From Paenibacillus pinisoli (lineage in GTDB: Bacteria; Bacillota; Bacilli; Paenibacillales; Paenibacillaceae), in contig NZ_QXQB01000008.1 in the NCBI RefSeq assembly GCF_003605435.1, positions 124,001-188,000 of the forward strand: a stretch of DNA of 64,000 nucleotides, read 5' to 3'. This document shows, piece after piece, positions 34,944 through 42,482 of the stretch. The translations under genes and the position numbers were made by a program. The notes beneath the pieces were generated by a model. It did not search any database, was not told where the DNA came from, and saw only the letters and a program-made list of their open reading frames with translations. Each line of letters starts with the position of its first letter. Within the stretch, counting starts at the first letter, position 1.

Positions 34944-35652
34944 CAGTTCCTCTAAGATTAAGATTCTATTGGCTGATGACCATCAGCTTTTTCGTGAAGG
35001 ATTAAAGCGCATTCTTAATATGGAAAGCGATATAGAAGTAATAGGCGAATGCGGTGATGGGATTCAGGTACTGGAATTCTGCAATCATACTGTACCAGAA
35101 ATCGTACTCATGGACATCAACATGCCGATTGAGACGGGAGTTGTGACAACAGAGCGTCTGAAAGGAATGTTCCCGGACGTAAAGGTTATTATCCTTTCGA
35201 TTCATGATGATGAAAGCTATGTTTTTGAGACGCTTCGCAAAGGTGCCACAGGCTATCTGCTCAAGGACATGGAAGCTGAGTCGCTCATCAACGCGATCCG
35301 TTCCGTGCATCACGGGCATTCCTACATTCATCCGAAAGTAACAGGCAAGCTTATCAATCAGCTTCGCCGCATGACGTACCTGGATGAGATGGGTGTTGCC
35401 TCAGGCGCGGCTGCCGCGAAGGAGCCTGGCGTAAAATATATTGCTACAGAAGAGAGCCCGCTTACACGTCGCGAAGCGGAAGTGCTTCGTCTGATGGCGG
35501 AGGGCAAGAGCAATAAGATGATCGGCGAATATTTGTTTATTAGCGAGAAGACGGTCAAAAACCATGTCAGCAGCATTCTGCAGAAGATGGAAGTGGATGA
35601 CCGCACGCAAGCCGTTATCAATTCCATTAAGTTTGGCTGGGTTACGCTTTAA
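34924..35652 (+). CDS. degU: Response regulator DegU (NarL/FixJ family)
   Basis: A 242-residue regulator. The receiver domain has the acidic pair at ADD (residues 17-19), phospho-acceptor Asp64 in VLMDINMP and the conserved Lys in LLKDM; a linker of about 25 residues leads to a LuxR-type helix-turn-helix (LTRREAEVLRLMAEGKSNKMIGEYLFISEKTVKNHVSSIL, about 178-217). AAAGGAG at 34907-34913 fits ATG 34924 (spacing 10) better than ATG 34915. It is translated in overlap with degS. Phosphorylated by DegS; targets elsewhere in this window cannot be inferred from sequence alone. Confidence 0.94.
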   Translation: MNQISASSSSKIKILLADDHQLFREGLKRILNMESDIEVIGECGDGIQVLEFCNHTVPEIVLMDINMPIETGVVTTERLKGMFPDVKVIILSIHDDESYVFETLRKGATGYLLKDMEAESLINAIRSVHHGHSYIHPKVTGKLINQLRRMTYLDEMGVASGAAAAKEPGVKYIATEESPLTRREAEVLRLMAEGKSNKMIGEYLFISEKTVKNHVSSILQKMEVDDRTQAVINSIKFGWVTL

Positions 35653-35688
35653 CAATAACTATGATTGATCTCCATATTCCAATGGCAA

Positions 35689-35731
35689 CAAAGCCCTTGA
35701 GGCAAGCTTCGCTTGCTCCAAGGGCTTTGTT
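35689..35731. terminator. Terminator between degU and the convergent sortase-substrate gene
   Basis: CAAAGCCCTTG at 35689-35699 pairs with CAAGGGCTTTG at 35719-35729, with an inner GCAAGC/GCTTGC stem. T-runs are short on both sides; it may serve both strands. Confidence 0.7.
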
Positions 35732-35765
35732 CGTTGTACTTGTTATGATGCATTGGACGTCAGGA

Positions 35766-37058
35766 CTACTCTTGGCGGCGTCTCTTCCGTAAAGTGGCTA
35801 CGCCCGTTACGAGGATGAAGGAACCTAGCAGGTAGTATGGAACAGGGCTGCTCTCGCCTGTTTTGGGCAGCTGGTCAATCGGGACGGATTCCTCCGGATG
35901 ATTCTCATCCGTAGACTGATCGATGATTTCTTCTCCTTCATCTGTACCGCCGCCTATCGGCACTTCCTCTTCTTCAACCGTTATGATGGTTGGAGTTGGG
36001 GTTGTGGTTTCAACCGGTGTAGGCGTAGGTATTTCACTTGGTGTTGCGGTTGGAGTGCTCGTAGGTGTAGAGGTCGGTGTATTCGTTGGTGTTGGGGTTG
36101 GCGTGCTCACAGGTGTCGGAGTCGGCGTATTCCACGGTGTAGAAGTTGGCGTGCTCGTAGGTGTGGATGTCGGTGTATTCGTAGGAGTAGGCGTTGGTGT
36201 ATTCGTCGGAGTAGGCGTTGGTGTATTCGTCGGAGTAGGCGTTGGTGTATTCGTCGGAGTAGGCGTTGGTGTCTCCGTAGGAGTAGGCGTTGGTGTCTCC
36301 GTAGGAGTAGGCGTCGGTGTCTCCGTAGGAGTAGGTGTTGGCGTCTCTGTAGGAGTAGGCGTCGGTGTCTCCGTAGGAGTAGGCGTTGGTGTCTCCGTAG
36401 GAGTAGGTGTCGGTGTCTCCGTAGGAGTAGGCGTTGGTGTCTCCGTAGGAGTAGGCGTTGGCGTCTCCGTAGGAGTAGGTGTTGGCGTCTCCGTCGGTGT
36501 TGGAGTTGGCTCCGGGCACTTCCCGGCATTGTGGAAGATATGATGCCTCAATGTCAGATGATCATGTCCGTAACCGGGGTTCAACGCCTGTTGAACGGGC
36601 CCCGCGTATAAATCCAATTGGCTCAGTCCGCACGTCGGCAATGAGATCGTAAGCGAATGGCTGCCGGCTTTATTGAGCTTTATGCTTTCACTGGAGAAAT
36701 GCTTCTGATTCTCATAAGGCGTAGGCGAGCCTTCATACGTATAGGCCGAGAACGAGACTTCTACGCAGTCCTTATTTGTAGTAAATGAGGCTGTTGCCGT
36801 ACCGTCCCCATTTATTTTAATGAACGGAACGCCTGGCTCTTGCTGGTCAATCGATCCAAAATGCTTGGAGTAGCTGTGGCATACCGGTGCTTCGTCTTCT
36901 GCTCGTGCGGTTTCTTGTGTGGGCTGCGAATCTAAGCTTGTTGCAGAGGCTTCCTGCTCATTCGCCTGTCCTTCCGCAAATACCAGGGAGCCGAGTGTTA
37001 AGGAAGAAATCATTAGCAACGCTAAAGCGACTGATAGATGCCTCTTCATTTTTTTCAT
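35766..37058 (-). CDS. Sortase-anchored (LPKTG) surface protein with Thr-Pro repeat stalk
   Basis: A 430-residue wall protein. Signal peptide residues 1-28 (ending VFA before EGQ). A compact domain at about 55-180 has four Cys (CHSYSKHF, KDCVEV, PTCGLSQ, GKCPEP) and no match I recognise. About residues 183-350 are a Thr-Pro stalk built of an eight-residue unit TPTPTETP in about ten copies, then TPTPTNTP variants and TSTP variants. The sorting signal is LPKTG at about 397-401, followed by a hydrophobic helix and RKRRR tail. The ATG follows AAGGAGAG on the minus strand. The stalk should project the Cys domain from the wall; Thr-rich stalks are often glycosylated. Confidence 0.85.
   Translation of the reverse strand: MKKMKRHLSVALALLMISSLTLGSLVFAEGQANEQEASATSLDSQPTQETARAEDEAPVCHSYSKHFGSIDQQEPGVPFIKINGDGTATASFTTNKDCVEVSFSAYTYEGSPTPYENQKHFSSESIKLNKAGSHSLTISLPTCGLSQLDLYAGPVQQALNPGYGHDHLTLRHHIFHNAGKCPEPTPTPTETPTPTPTETPTPTPTETPTPTPTETPTPTPTETPTPTPTETPTPTPTETPTPTPTETPTPTPTETPTPTPTETPTPTPTNTPTPTPTNTPTPTPTNTPTPTPTNTPTSTPTSTPTSTPWNTPTPTPVSTPTPTPTNTPTSTPTSTPTATPSEIPTPTPVETTTPTPTIITVEEEEVPIGGGTDEGEEIIDQSTDENHPEESVPIDQLPKTGESSPVPYYLLGSFILVTGVATLRKRRRQE
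36000..36512 (-). repeat. 24-base tandem repeat array encoding the Thr-Pro stalk
   Basis: On the plus strand the unit reads GGAGTAGGCGTTGGTGTCTC plus four bases, repeated about ten times between 36260 and 36500, with variant units (GTATTCGTCGG type) from 36170 to 36260 and more divergent ones down to 36000. Silent third-position changes show the copies are not all recent, but slippage-driven length change is likely between strains. Confidence 0.85.
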
Positions 37059-37383
37059 CCATTCACTCTCCTTTTACCTCTATATTCATTGGGCCCGATT
37101 CGGGCTATATGAGCTGTTTCACTCCCCCTTCATTATGTAAGCCATCATATCCACAATATGAATATACGTGTACAAAAATGATAGCATATTATGGTAATTC
37201 AGCAAGAGTGTATTTTTGGTGAGAAGGCTCGTATTTTTGTCGAAATTTGTGCGCTTCCGCACATTATGCTTCACTTGTCCCTGAATGCCGTAACCGATGG
37301 GCGGTTAGCGGCATATAGTGTGGCAAGGGTATGCTGTTGAGATGGTTTTGTTGGAATGGCAAAACGATTAGGAGGTGCCGACA
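37059..37383. promoter_or_regulatory. Divergent control region between the LPKTG gene and the orphan membrane gene
   Basis: For the minus-strand gene, TTGCTG (complement of 37200-37205) and TATCAT (complement of 37178-37183) are 16 bases apart with an extended TGc, a good promoter. An inverted repeat lies at 37285-37314: ATGCCG-TAACCG facing CGGTTA-g-CGGCAT around ATGGG, with no T-run, close to the plus-strand gene. A small GCCC/GGGC hairpin is at 37093-37105 in the minus-strand leader. Confidence 0.5.
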
Positions 37384-37848
37384 TTGGAGCTTATCCTTCT
37401 TATCATAGGCTGTTACGCTGTAGCGGCGTTGTTCGTGCATCTGGCTTTTTGGATCGGGCAGAGACGGTCACGGGCGGAGAAGCATTATGTGCTGATAGCG
37501 GGTCAGGCAGGGAAAAATATGGAGTGGTATTTGCGCATGCTGCATGCCTTCTCCCGCTGGCTCGGCAGGGATATCCGCTTGACGGTGGTGAATGACGGCG
37601 CTTCGGAGGAAACGATGGCTATCGTGGAACGATGGAAGCGGGGTGGCAAACAGGTTCATGTTCATGCCATAGAGCCAGAGGAGCATGAGCAAGAAAGCGA
37701 TGAAAGCAGTAAGCGCTCACAGCGCTCCAATACTTCAGCCGTGCATCTCATGTGGATGCTGCAGGCTGAAGGCATTGTATCGGAATCGGATCATGCGGTG
37801 CTTGTTGATTTGCAAAATCCGTCCGACTTGTCGAAGATGCCGTTTTGA
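37384..37848 (+). CDS. Orphan single-helix membrane protein, resembles a truncated GT2-type domain
   Basis: A 154-residue protein. An N-terminal helix (LILLIIGCYAVAALFVHLAFWIG) anchors a cytosolic part whose pattern (EKHYVLIAGQAGKNMEWYLRMLHAFSRWLGRDIRLTVVNDGASEETMAIVERW) recalls the start of a GT2 glycosyltransferase, but the domain stops before catalytic DxD and acceptor motifs would appear. It could be a degenerate enzyme or a separate small family. Start TTG at 37384 because AGGAGGTG at 37370-37377 is well spaced; a GTG inside that site would also be in frame. It precedes comFA, separated by a terminator. Confidence 0.55.
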   Translation: MELILLIIGCYAVAALFVHLAFWIGQRRSRAEKHYVLIAGQAGKNMEWYLRMLHAFSRWLGRDIRLTVVNDGASEETMAIVERWKRGGKQVHVHAIEPEEHEQESDESSKRSQRSNTSAVHLMWMLQAEGIVSESDHAVLVDLQNPSDLSKMPF

Positions 37849-37881
37849 CTTATAATCCCAATATAGAGATGAATGATGAGT

Positions 37882-37930
37882 GAAGCACACTTGAGGCGCC
37901 TTTCGGGCGTGATCGGGTGTGCTTTTTTTG
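37882..37930 (+). terminator. Terminator before comFA
   Basis: AGCACAC at 37884-37890 pairs with GTGTGCT at 37917-37923, followed by six further T; an inner GGCGCC/GGGCGT stem strengthens it. Confidence 0.8.
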
Positions 37931-37960
37931 TTGATTTCATCGAGATTGGAGGCAAGCGAT

Positions 37961-40120
37961 ATGATGGCATGGGTATACATCGTACATACTGGAACTGATT
38001 GGGAAGCGAAAATGACGTTAGAGCCGCAAGTGGATTACTGGTATTGGTTCGAAGGGGGCGGCTGCACGGCATGGGCGGTTGCCGGATGGCTATGGAGCGA
38101 GCCATTGCCGCTTGGCTGGGCATGCGGAATTGCTGAAGGGTGGGATTATCGGGGGAAGGGAGGAGAGAAGCGTGCTCTGGGCAATGAAGCCGCCAAGAAG
38201 CCAGCCGATTCGCAAGAAGCATTAGCTCACTTGGTCCTGCGTATTGAACGGATGTATTCGTATGATCGTCCATCTGGCGACAGCAGAAGAGGGGTTCATC
38301 GGCTGGGCGGCAAGCGGGGATTGCGCGAGGCGGATAAAGGGGGGCTCCGCGGGCGAGCGGAGTATTGGCCGCGAGCCGGCCATAGCGGGCCGAGCGGAGG
38401 CGCAGCGGAGAGAGGCATGGAGATGGTGGCGGCGTCGGCGCGCATCGCCGCCGGGCTGCTGCAGGGACGCGCGCTGCTTAGCGGCGAAGCGCGCGCGCTG
38501 CTTGAGGGCGCCATCGCGCCCGTGGCCGGAGCCGGCTGGAGCGAAGCGGTGCAGCTGGCGGCGTTGCTCGGGCGCGTGCGCCTAAGCGGAGCGGTCGCCG
38601 CCGCTGACGGCGGGCGGGCGGACGCCCGGAGGCGCAGCCGCTGCTTGCGGTGCGGCAGCGGCGGGGAGAAGCTGGGCCGTACGAGCTGTGCGTCGTGCGG
38701 CAGGCTCTGTGCGTATTGCGAGGCTTGTCTCACAATGGGCAGAAGCCGGGAATGCGAGCTGCTGGTGCTCGGAAGGTATGAAGCCCCCGAGAGAATGGGC
38801 ACCGGGGAGGAAGAGCTCTCTGTGAGAGAGCGGCTGGATAAATGGGGGCTAAGCACTGCCCAGCATGCCGCCGCGGGTGAGGCGCTGCGGTTTGTCGAAG
38901 CGCAGCCCTTATATAGCCGTGCAAGCGTTCTTCGTCATAATGCCCGTAGAGGTGCATGGAAAACTACGGCAGAGCAAGGTGTAGGCAGGGCATCCTGGCT
39001 AGGGCGAGCGGATGAATGGCGGAGACACTTTAAATCTTCTATATGGAACGGGCGGCTGGCTCGTATCTTGGCAAGGGGCTCGCAGTCTGCGTCTGAACGC
39101 ACTGATATCCGTAATTTCTTATTATGGGCCGTTACAGGAGCAGGGAAGACCGAGATGATCTTCCCGCTCGTCGATTCCGTGATAAGCCGGGGAGGCAGAG
39201 CATTGATTGCTTCGCCAAGACGGGATGTTGTGCTTGAGCTGGATCCTCGCATACGGCGAGCGTTTCCAGATGCGCGAGTTGTGACGCTTTATGGGGGAAG
39301 CGAGCAAAGATGGGAGCGGGGGGAAATTACATTGTCGACTACGCACCAGCTGTTCCGCTTTCAAGAGGCCTTCGACCTTGTAGTGCTTGACGAGCTTGAT
39401 GCGTTTCCTTATCACGGCGACCCTATGCTTAAGTATGCGGCGGACAAGAGCTGCCTCCCAGGCGCGCCGCGTCTGCTTCTGTCGGCTACTCCGCCAAGCG
39501 AGCTTCAGCGGGCGGCGCGCATCGGCAAGCTGGCGCATGCCCGTGTTCCTGTACGCTATCACCGGCATCCTCTGCCCGTACCGAGCCTTGTAAGCTCGCC
39601 TGCCGTGAAGGCCATGCTGGAAGAGGATAAGCTTCCTAAGGCGCTTGTGAAGGCTTTGCGAGATTCTCTTAATCGCGGGGCGCAGATCTTTGTATTCGTA
39701 CAGCGCATCGCACAATCGGAGCCGCTGGCCGCGTTATTGCGGCGCAAGCTGCAATGTGCCCAGGTTGACGCTACCTCCTCACAGGATCCCAATCGGGCAG
39801 AGAAGGTGATGAGCTTCCGCAAAGGAGAAATCCGATTGCTTGTGACGACTACTATTCTAGAGAGAGGGGTTACGATCCCGAAAAGCGACGTCTATATTCT
39901 GGATGCTGACGGCAAGCTGTTCGACGAGGCTTCTCTCGTGCAGATGGCCGGCCGGGCGGGACGCTCTGCCGATGATCCTGGTGGCAAGGTCTATTTCTTC
40001 GGACCGGAACGCAATCAGTCCCAGCTGCAAGCAGTTAAGCATATCCGTTCGATGAACAAGATGGCGAGGGAGCGTGGGTATCTGCTGCCGAAATACGAGG
40101 GGAGGGGAGCACGCGCATGA
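37961..40120 (+). CDS. comFA: Competence DNA-uptake helicase ComFA, long form
   Basis: A 719-residue DEAD-family ATPase that helps pull single-stranded DNA into the cytosol during transformation. A four-Cys zinc finger (CLRCG, CASCG, CAYCEAC) spans about 227-250. Walker A is at about 389-397 (AVTGAGKTE), the DEAD-equivalent DELDAFPYHGDPML at about 477, SATPP at about 508, and the C-terminal helicase lobe has TTTILERGVTIP and QMAGRAGRSADDPGG. B. subtilis ComFA has 463 residues; the extra 200-plus residues before the zinc finger are Gly/Ala/Arg-rich and coded by very GC-rich DNA (about 38380-38660). ATG 37961 follows GGAGG. It overlaps comFC by ATGA. No comFB is seen. Confidence 0.9.
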   Translation: MMAWVYIVHTGTDWEAKMTLEPQVDYWYWFEGGGCTAWAVAGWLWSEPLPLGWACGIAEGWDYRGKGGEKRALGNEAAKKPADSQEALAHLVLRIERMYSYDRPSGDSRRGVHRLGGKRGLREADKGGLRGRAEYWPRAGHSGPSGGAAERGMEMVAASARIAAGLLQGRALLSGEARALLEGAIAPVAGAGWSEAVQLAALLGRVRLSGAVAAADGGRADARRRSRCLRCGSGGEKLGRTSCASCGRLCAYCEACLTMGRSRECELLVLGRYEAPERMGTGEEELSVRERLDKWGLSTAQHAAAGEALRFVEAQPLYSRASVLRHNARRGAWKTTAEQGVGRASWLGRADEWRRHFKSSIWNGRLARILARGSQSASERTDIRNFLLWAVTGAGKTEMIFPLVDSVISRGGRALIASPRRDVVLELDPRIRRAFPDARVVTLYGGSEQRWERGEITLSTTHQLFRFQEAFDLVVLDELDAFPYHGDPMLKYAADKSCLPGAPRLLLSATPPSELQRAARIGKLAHARVPVRYHRHPLPVPSLVSSPAVKAMLEEDKLPKALVKALRDSLNRGAQIFVFVQRIAQSEPLAALLRRKLQCAQVDATSSQDPNRAEKVMSFRKGEIRLLVTTTILERGVTIPKSDVYILDADGKLFDEASLVQMAGRAGRSADDPGGKVYFFGPERNQSQLQAVKHIRSMNKMARERGYLLPKYEGRGARA

Positions 40121-41037
40121 GCGGTGTTGGGAAACTCAAATCGATTCTCCGGTCTGCGGGGGAGCGGCCTATGGAATGGCTGTCTCCAACTGTAACCGGA
40201 TGTATGATATGCGGAAAAACGGTGCTGCCTCACCATGGCAGCTCATATCGTGAGCGAGGAATGGCTTCCTATCGGCTATTGCGGCAATGTTTGTGCGTAA
40301 GCTGCTTTGCCTCCATACCTTGGCTGGATCGTATCCAATGTGAGGTGTGCGGCCGGGGCGTTGACTGCGGGGATTGCATCCGGCGGCCGGAGCGGCATTT
40401 TGTATGCAACCGCAGTGCGGTTGGCTATAGCAGCGTCATGCGCGAATGGCTAGCCATGTATAAGTACCGAGGCCAGGAGAGCTTGGCCCCCATGCTGGCG
40501 GAGATGCTGGTGCCCAGCTTCCTGCGATTAACAGAGGAGCAATGGCTTCAAAGACCACAGCGGGGTGAAGCCCGGACTCACCATGGCCTTCATCGGTTAA
40601 AGGCATGGATGGATAGCTTCTGGCATCCTTATGCTGAGGCAGCCCGGCGCTGGGATGCCATTACGTACGTGCCGGTCAGCAGAGAGCGGGCGCAGGAGCG
40701 GGGCTTTAACCAGGCGCAGCAGGTGGCAGGCTTCTTGTCGGATAAGCTCGGGATTCCGGGCTACGACTTGTTAATCCGGGACCGGCATGCCGAGAAGATG
40801 AGCTTTAAGACTAGAGCCGAACGTCAGCGCGACTCCCGTACTCTTTTTACAGGGAATGAAGGGCAGATTAGAAGGCTCGAGAATCAATCGCACATGAGTA
40901 GCCGGGAGAGTCTTAGAATCTTGCTCATTGATGATATTTACACAACCGGAAGCACAGCCGAGGCTTGCGCTTCCGCTATTATTCAATTAGCTTCCCGACC
41001 TGTCCAACTATACATATTGACCTGGGCGAGATCGTAA
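40117..41037 (+). CDS. comFC: Competence protein ComFC, phosphoribosyltransferase-like
   Basis: A 306-residue protein required for natural transformation in relatives. Its N-terminal third has zinc-ribbon Cys pairs (CMICGK, CLCVSC, CEVCGRGVDCGDC). The C-terminal half is the phosphoribosyltransferase fold with VPVSRERAQERGFNQAQQ and the PRPP-binding motif LLIDDIYTTGSTAEAC. It is longer than many homologues because of an insertion (about 140-175). Its ATG overlaps the comFA stop as ATGA, so translation is coupled. It probably works with ComFA on incoming DNA strands. Confidence 0.9.
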   Translation: MSGVGKLKSILRSAGERPMEWLSPTVTGCMICGKTVLPHHGSSYRERGMASYRLLRQCLCVSCFASIPWLDRIQCEVCGRGVDCGDCIRRPERHFVCNRSAVGYSSVMREWLAMYKYRGQESLAPMLAEMLVPSFLRLTEEQWLQRPQRGEARTHHGLHRLKAWMDSFWHPYAEAARRWDAITYVPVSRERAQERGFNQAQQVAGFLSDKLGIPGYDLLIRDRHAEKMSFKTRAERQRDSRTLFTGNEGQIRRLENQSHMSSRESLRILLIDDIYTTGSTAEACASAIIQLASRPVQLYILTWARS

Positions 41038-41084
41038 CGGGCATTCTTTTATGAAGAAATTACGAATCTATCTTTATGTAACTA

Positions 41085-41111
41085 TAAAATTAATGAAAAA
41101 CGCGCTGAAAT
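41085..41111 (+). promoter_or_regulatory. Candidate sigma-D promoter for yvyF
   Basis: TAAA at 41085-41088, a 15-base spacer, then GCTGAAAT at 41104-41111 (six of eight bases of GCCGATAT). The B. subtilis flgM operon is partly sigma-D dependent, which fits. Confidence 0.45.
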
Positions 41112-41161
41112 CCGTTAATATAGATAGAAATGCCAAAGAGAAGATGAGGAGGGCCTGAGCG

Positions 41162-41578
41162 ATGAATTTGGATAATTGTCCTCGTTGCGGAAAGCTGTTT
41201 GCTAAGAATTTCAGAGATGTGTGTCCGGTGTGCATACGCGATATAGATAAGGAGTATCAGCTTTGTGCCGATTACTTAAGAGAACATAAAGGTGCGATCA
41301 TTAGCGAGCTGTCGGATCAGACAGGCGTGTCGATCAAGCAGATTACCAAATTTATTCGCGAGGGACGCATCTCGATGGTCAATGCTCCGAACATGTCTTA
41401 TCCTTGCGAATCATGCGGGACGTTGATCCGGGAGAATCATCTTTGCGATAACTGCCGGACGAGACTCGTGAAGGATGCGCGGAGGATGGCGCAGGACGAG
41501 ACCAGAAAGACAGAGCCGAACAATAGCAAGTCCATAGATGTGGCTTACCGCGGTCTGAATCAGTATAAGGACAGATAA
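41162..41578 (+). CDS. yvyF: Flagellar operon protein YvyF
   Basis: A 138-residue zinc-ribbon protein found before flgM in many bacilli. Two Cys4-type clusters are visible: CPRCGKLF...CPVC (residues 6-23) and CESCGTLIRENHLCDNC (about 80-96), separated by a helix-turn-helix-like middle (ISELSDQTGVSIKQITKFIREGRI). It may bind DNA or RNA or fold as a MerR-like adaptor; its exact role in motility is not settled. ATG after GAGGAGG. A terminator-like hairpin separates it from flgM. Confidence 0.88.
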   Translation: MNLDNCPRCGKLFAKNFRDVCPVCIRDIDKEYQLCADYLREHKGAIISELSDQTGVSIKQITKFIREGRISMVNAPNMSYPCESCGTLIRENHLCDNCRTRLVKDARRMAQDETRKTEPNNSKSIDVAYRGLNQYKDR

Positions 41579-41592
41579 ATCAACGATACTAT

Positions 41593-41619
41593 TAAATAAT
41601 ACTTGACTAGAGCCGATAA
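41593..41619 (+). promoter_or_regulatory. Sigma-D promoter of flgM, overlapping the terminator arm
   Basis: TAAA at 41593-41596, exactly 15 bases, then GCCGATAA at 41612-41619 (seven of eight consensus bases). The -10 element is at the same time most of the left arm of the hairpin at 41611-41641, so transcription would begin inside the hairpin loop. Confidence 0.7.
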
Positions 41620-41648
41620 CACTTGTATAAGGTCATCGGCTTTTTTAG
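41611..41648 (+). terminator. Terminator between yvyF and flgM
   Basis: AGCCGAT at 41611-41617 pairs with ATCGGCT at 41635-41641, followed by TTTTT. It would stop transcripts coming from yvyF. Confidence 0.75.
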
Positions 41649-41675
41649 TTCCTGTACATTAATGAGGTGGAGAAT

Positions 41676-41954
41676 TTGAAAATAAACGAAACGAACCGAA
41701 TCGGCGGCACCAATCCATACCAGAAGCAGTCGGAGTTCCGCTCAGACGCAGCCAAGAAGGCGCGTCAGAAGGATGAGGTCCAAATCTCGGCTGCAGCCAA
41801 AGAGATGCTCTCGACGAGCAAGCTCAGCAATGCTGAACGAGCAGAGCGCATTAACGAGCTTAAGCAATCCGTCGCATCCGGCACATATCATGTGGAAGCC
41901 GGCAAGATCGCAGAGAAGCTTCTGCCTTATCTCAACAACAATCGGCCAGAATAA
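41676..41954 (+). CDS. flgM: Anti-sigma-D factor FlgM
   Basis: A 92-residue protein that holds sigma-D inactive until hook completion. The start MKINETNRIG-x-NPYQK matches B. subtilis FlgM (MKIN...NPYQK), and the conserved core is KDEVQISAAAKEML followed by RAERINELKQSVASGTYHVEAGKIAEKLL. The TTG start at 41676 is preferred to GTG 41667 because it gives the conserved MKIN start and sits after GAGGTGG. Followed after 18 bases by flgN. Its own promoter is sigma-D type, giving the known negative feedback. Confidence 0.92.
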   Translation: MKINETNRIGGTNPYQKQSEFRSDAAKKARQKDEVQISAAAKEMLSTSKLSNAERAERINELKQSVASGTYHVEAGKIAEKLLPYLNNNRPE

Positions 41955-41972
41955 GGGCGGGGGAATAACCGA

Positions 41973-42470
41973 ATGTCGATCTCGAAGATAACGGAAATAC
42001 TAGAGCAGCAATTGAATTTGTACGGACGGTTGTTGGAATGTGAAGAGAGCAAGACGGATTTAATCATGAAGAATGAAATTGTTCAATTGAACGTAGTTAC
42101 CCAAAAGGAAAAGCTGCTTACTGCTCAAGCGGATGAACTCGAGACGGCCCGGTTATTGACGACGGCGAGATATTTCAAGGAAATCGGCTTTCGGATGCGC
42201 TCGGGCGTTCTCTCCGATCTCATCAAATCCGTTAATAATCCCGAGGAAAAGCTGCAGCTTACACGGTTATATGAAGAATTGACGGACATTCTGAAGCGGC
42301 TAAAGCAAGTGAATGAGTCGAATCAGCAGCTCATTCAGCAGTCGCTTGACTTCATTAACTTTTCAATCGGGTTAATGGTTGAGGATCCTAATGAAGATGT
42401 CGTGTACCAGCATCCTATGAATCAAATAGCAGCAAACAAACGAAATACTTGGTTCGACTCAAAGGCATAG
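41973..42470 (+). CDS. flgN: Flagellar export chaperone FlgN (YvyG)
   Basis: A 165-residue, almost entirely helical protein. FlgN binds the C-termini of the hook-filament junction proteins FlgK and FlgL and delivers them to the export gate. The helices LTEILEQQLNLYGRLLECEESKTDLIMKNEIVQLNVVTQKEKLL and ELTDILKRLKQVNESNQQLIQQSLDFI fit the family. It lies directly before flgK (12 bases), its client. Confidence 0.88.
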   Translation: MSISKITEILEQQLNLYGRLLECEESKTDLIMKNEIVQLNVVTQKEKLLTAQADELETARLLTTARYFKEIGFRMRSGVLSDLIKSVNNPEEKLQLTRLYEELTDILKRLKQVNESNQQLIQQSLDFINFSIGLMVEDPNEDVVYQHPMNQIAANKRNTWFDSKA

Positions 42471-42482
42471 GGAGATGAGAGC

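Noticed and set aside
36000..36512. CRISPR-like regular repeat
   Set aside because: The 24-base units are directly adjacent with no spacers and encode a Thr-Pro stalk.
35898..36611. Long plus-strand open frames rich in Arg-Cys or Gly-Val repeats opposite the LPKTG gene
   Set aside because: They mirror the Thr-Pro repeat on the other strand, have no signal of real coding and no ribosome site.
37200..37960. ComK boxes upstream of comFA
   Set aside because: No pair of AAAA-N5-TTTT half-sites with proper spacing was found.
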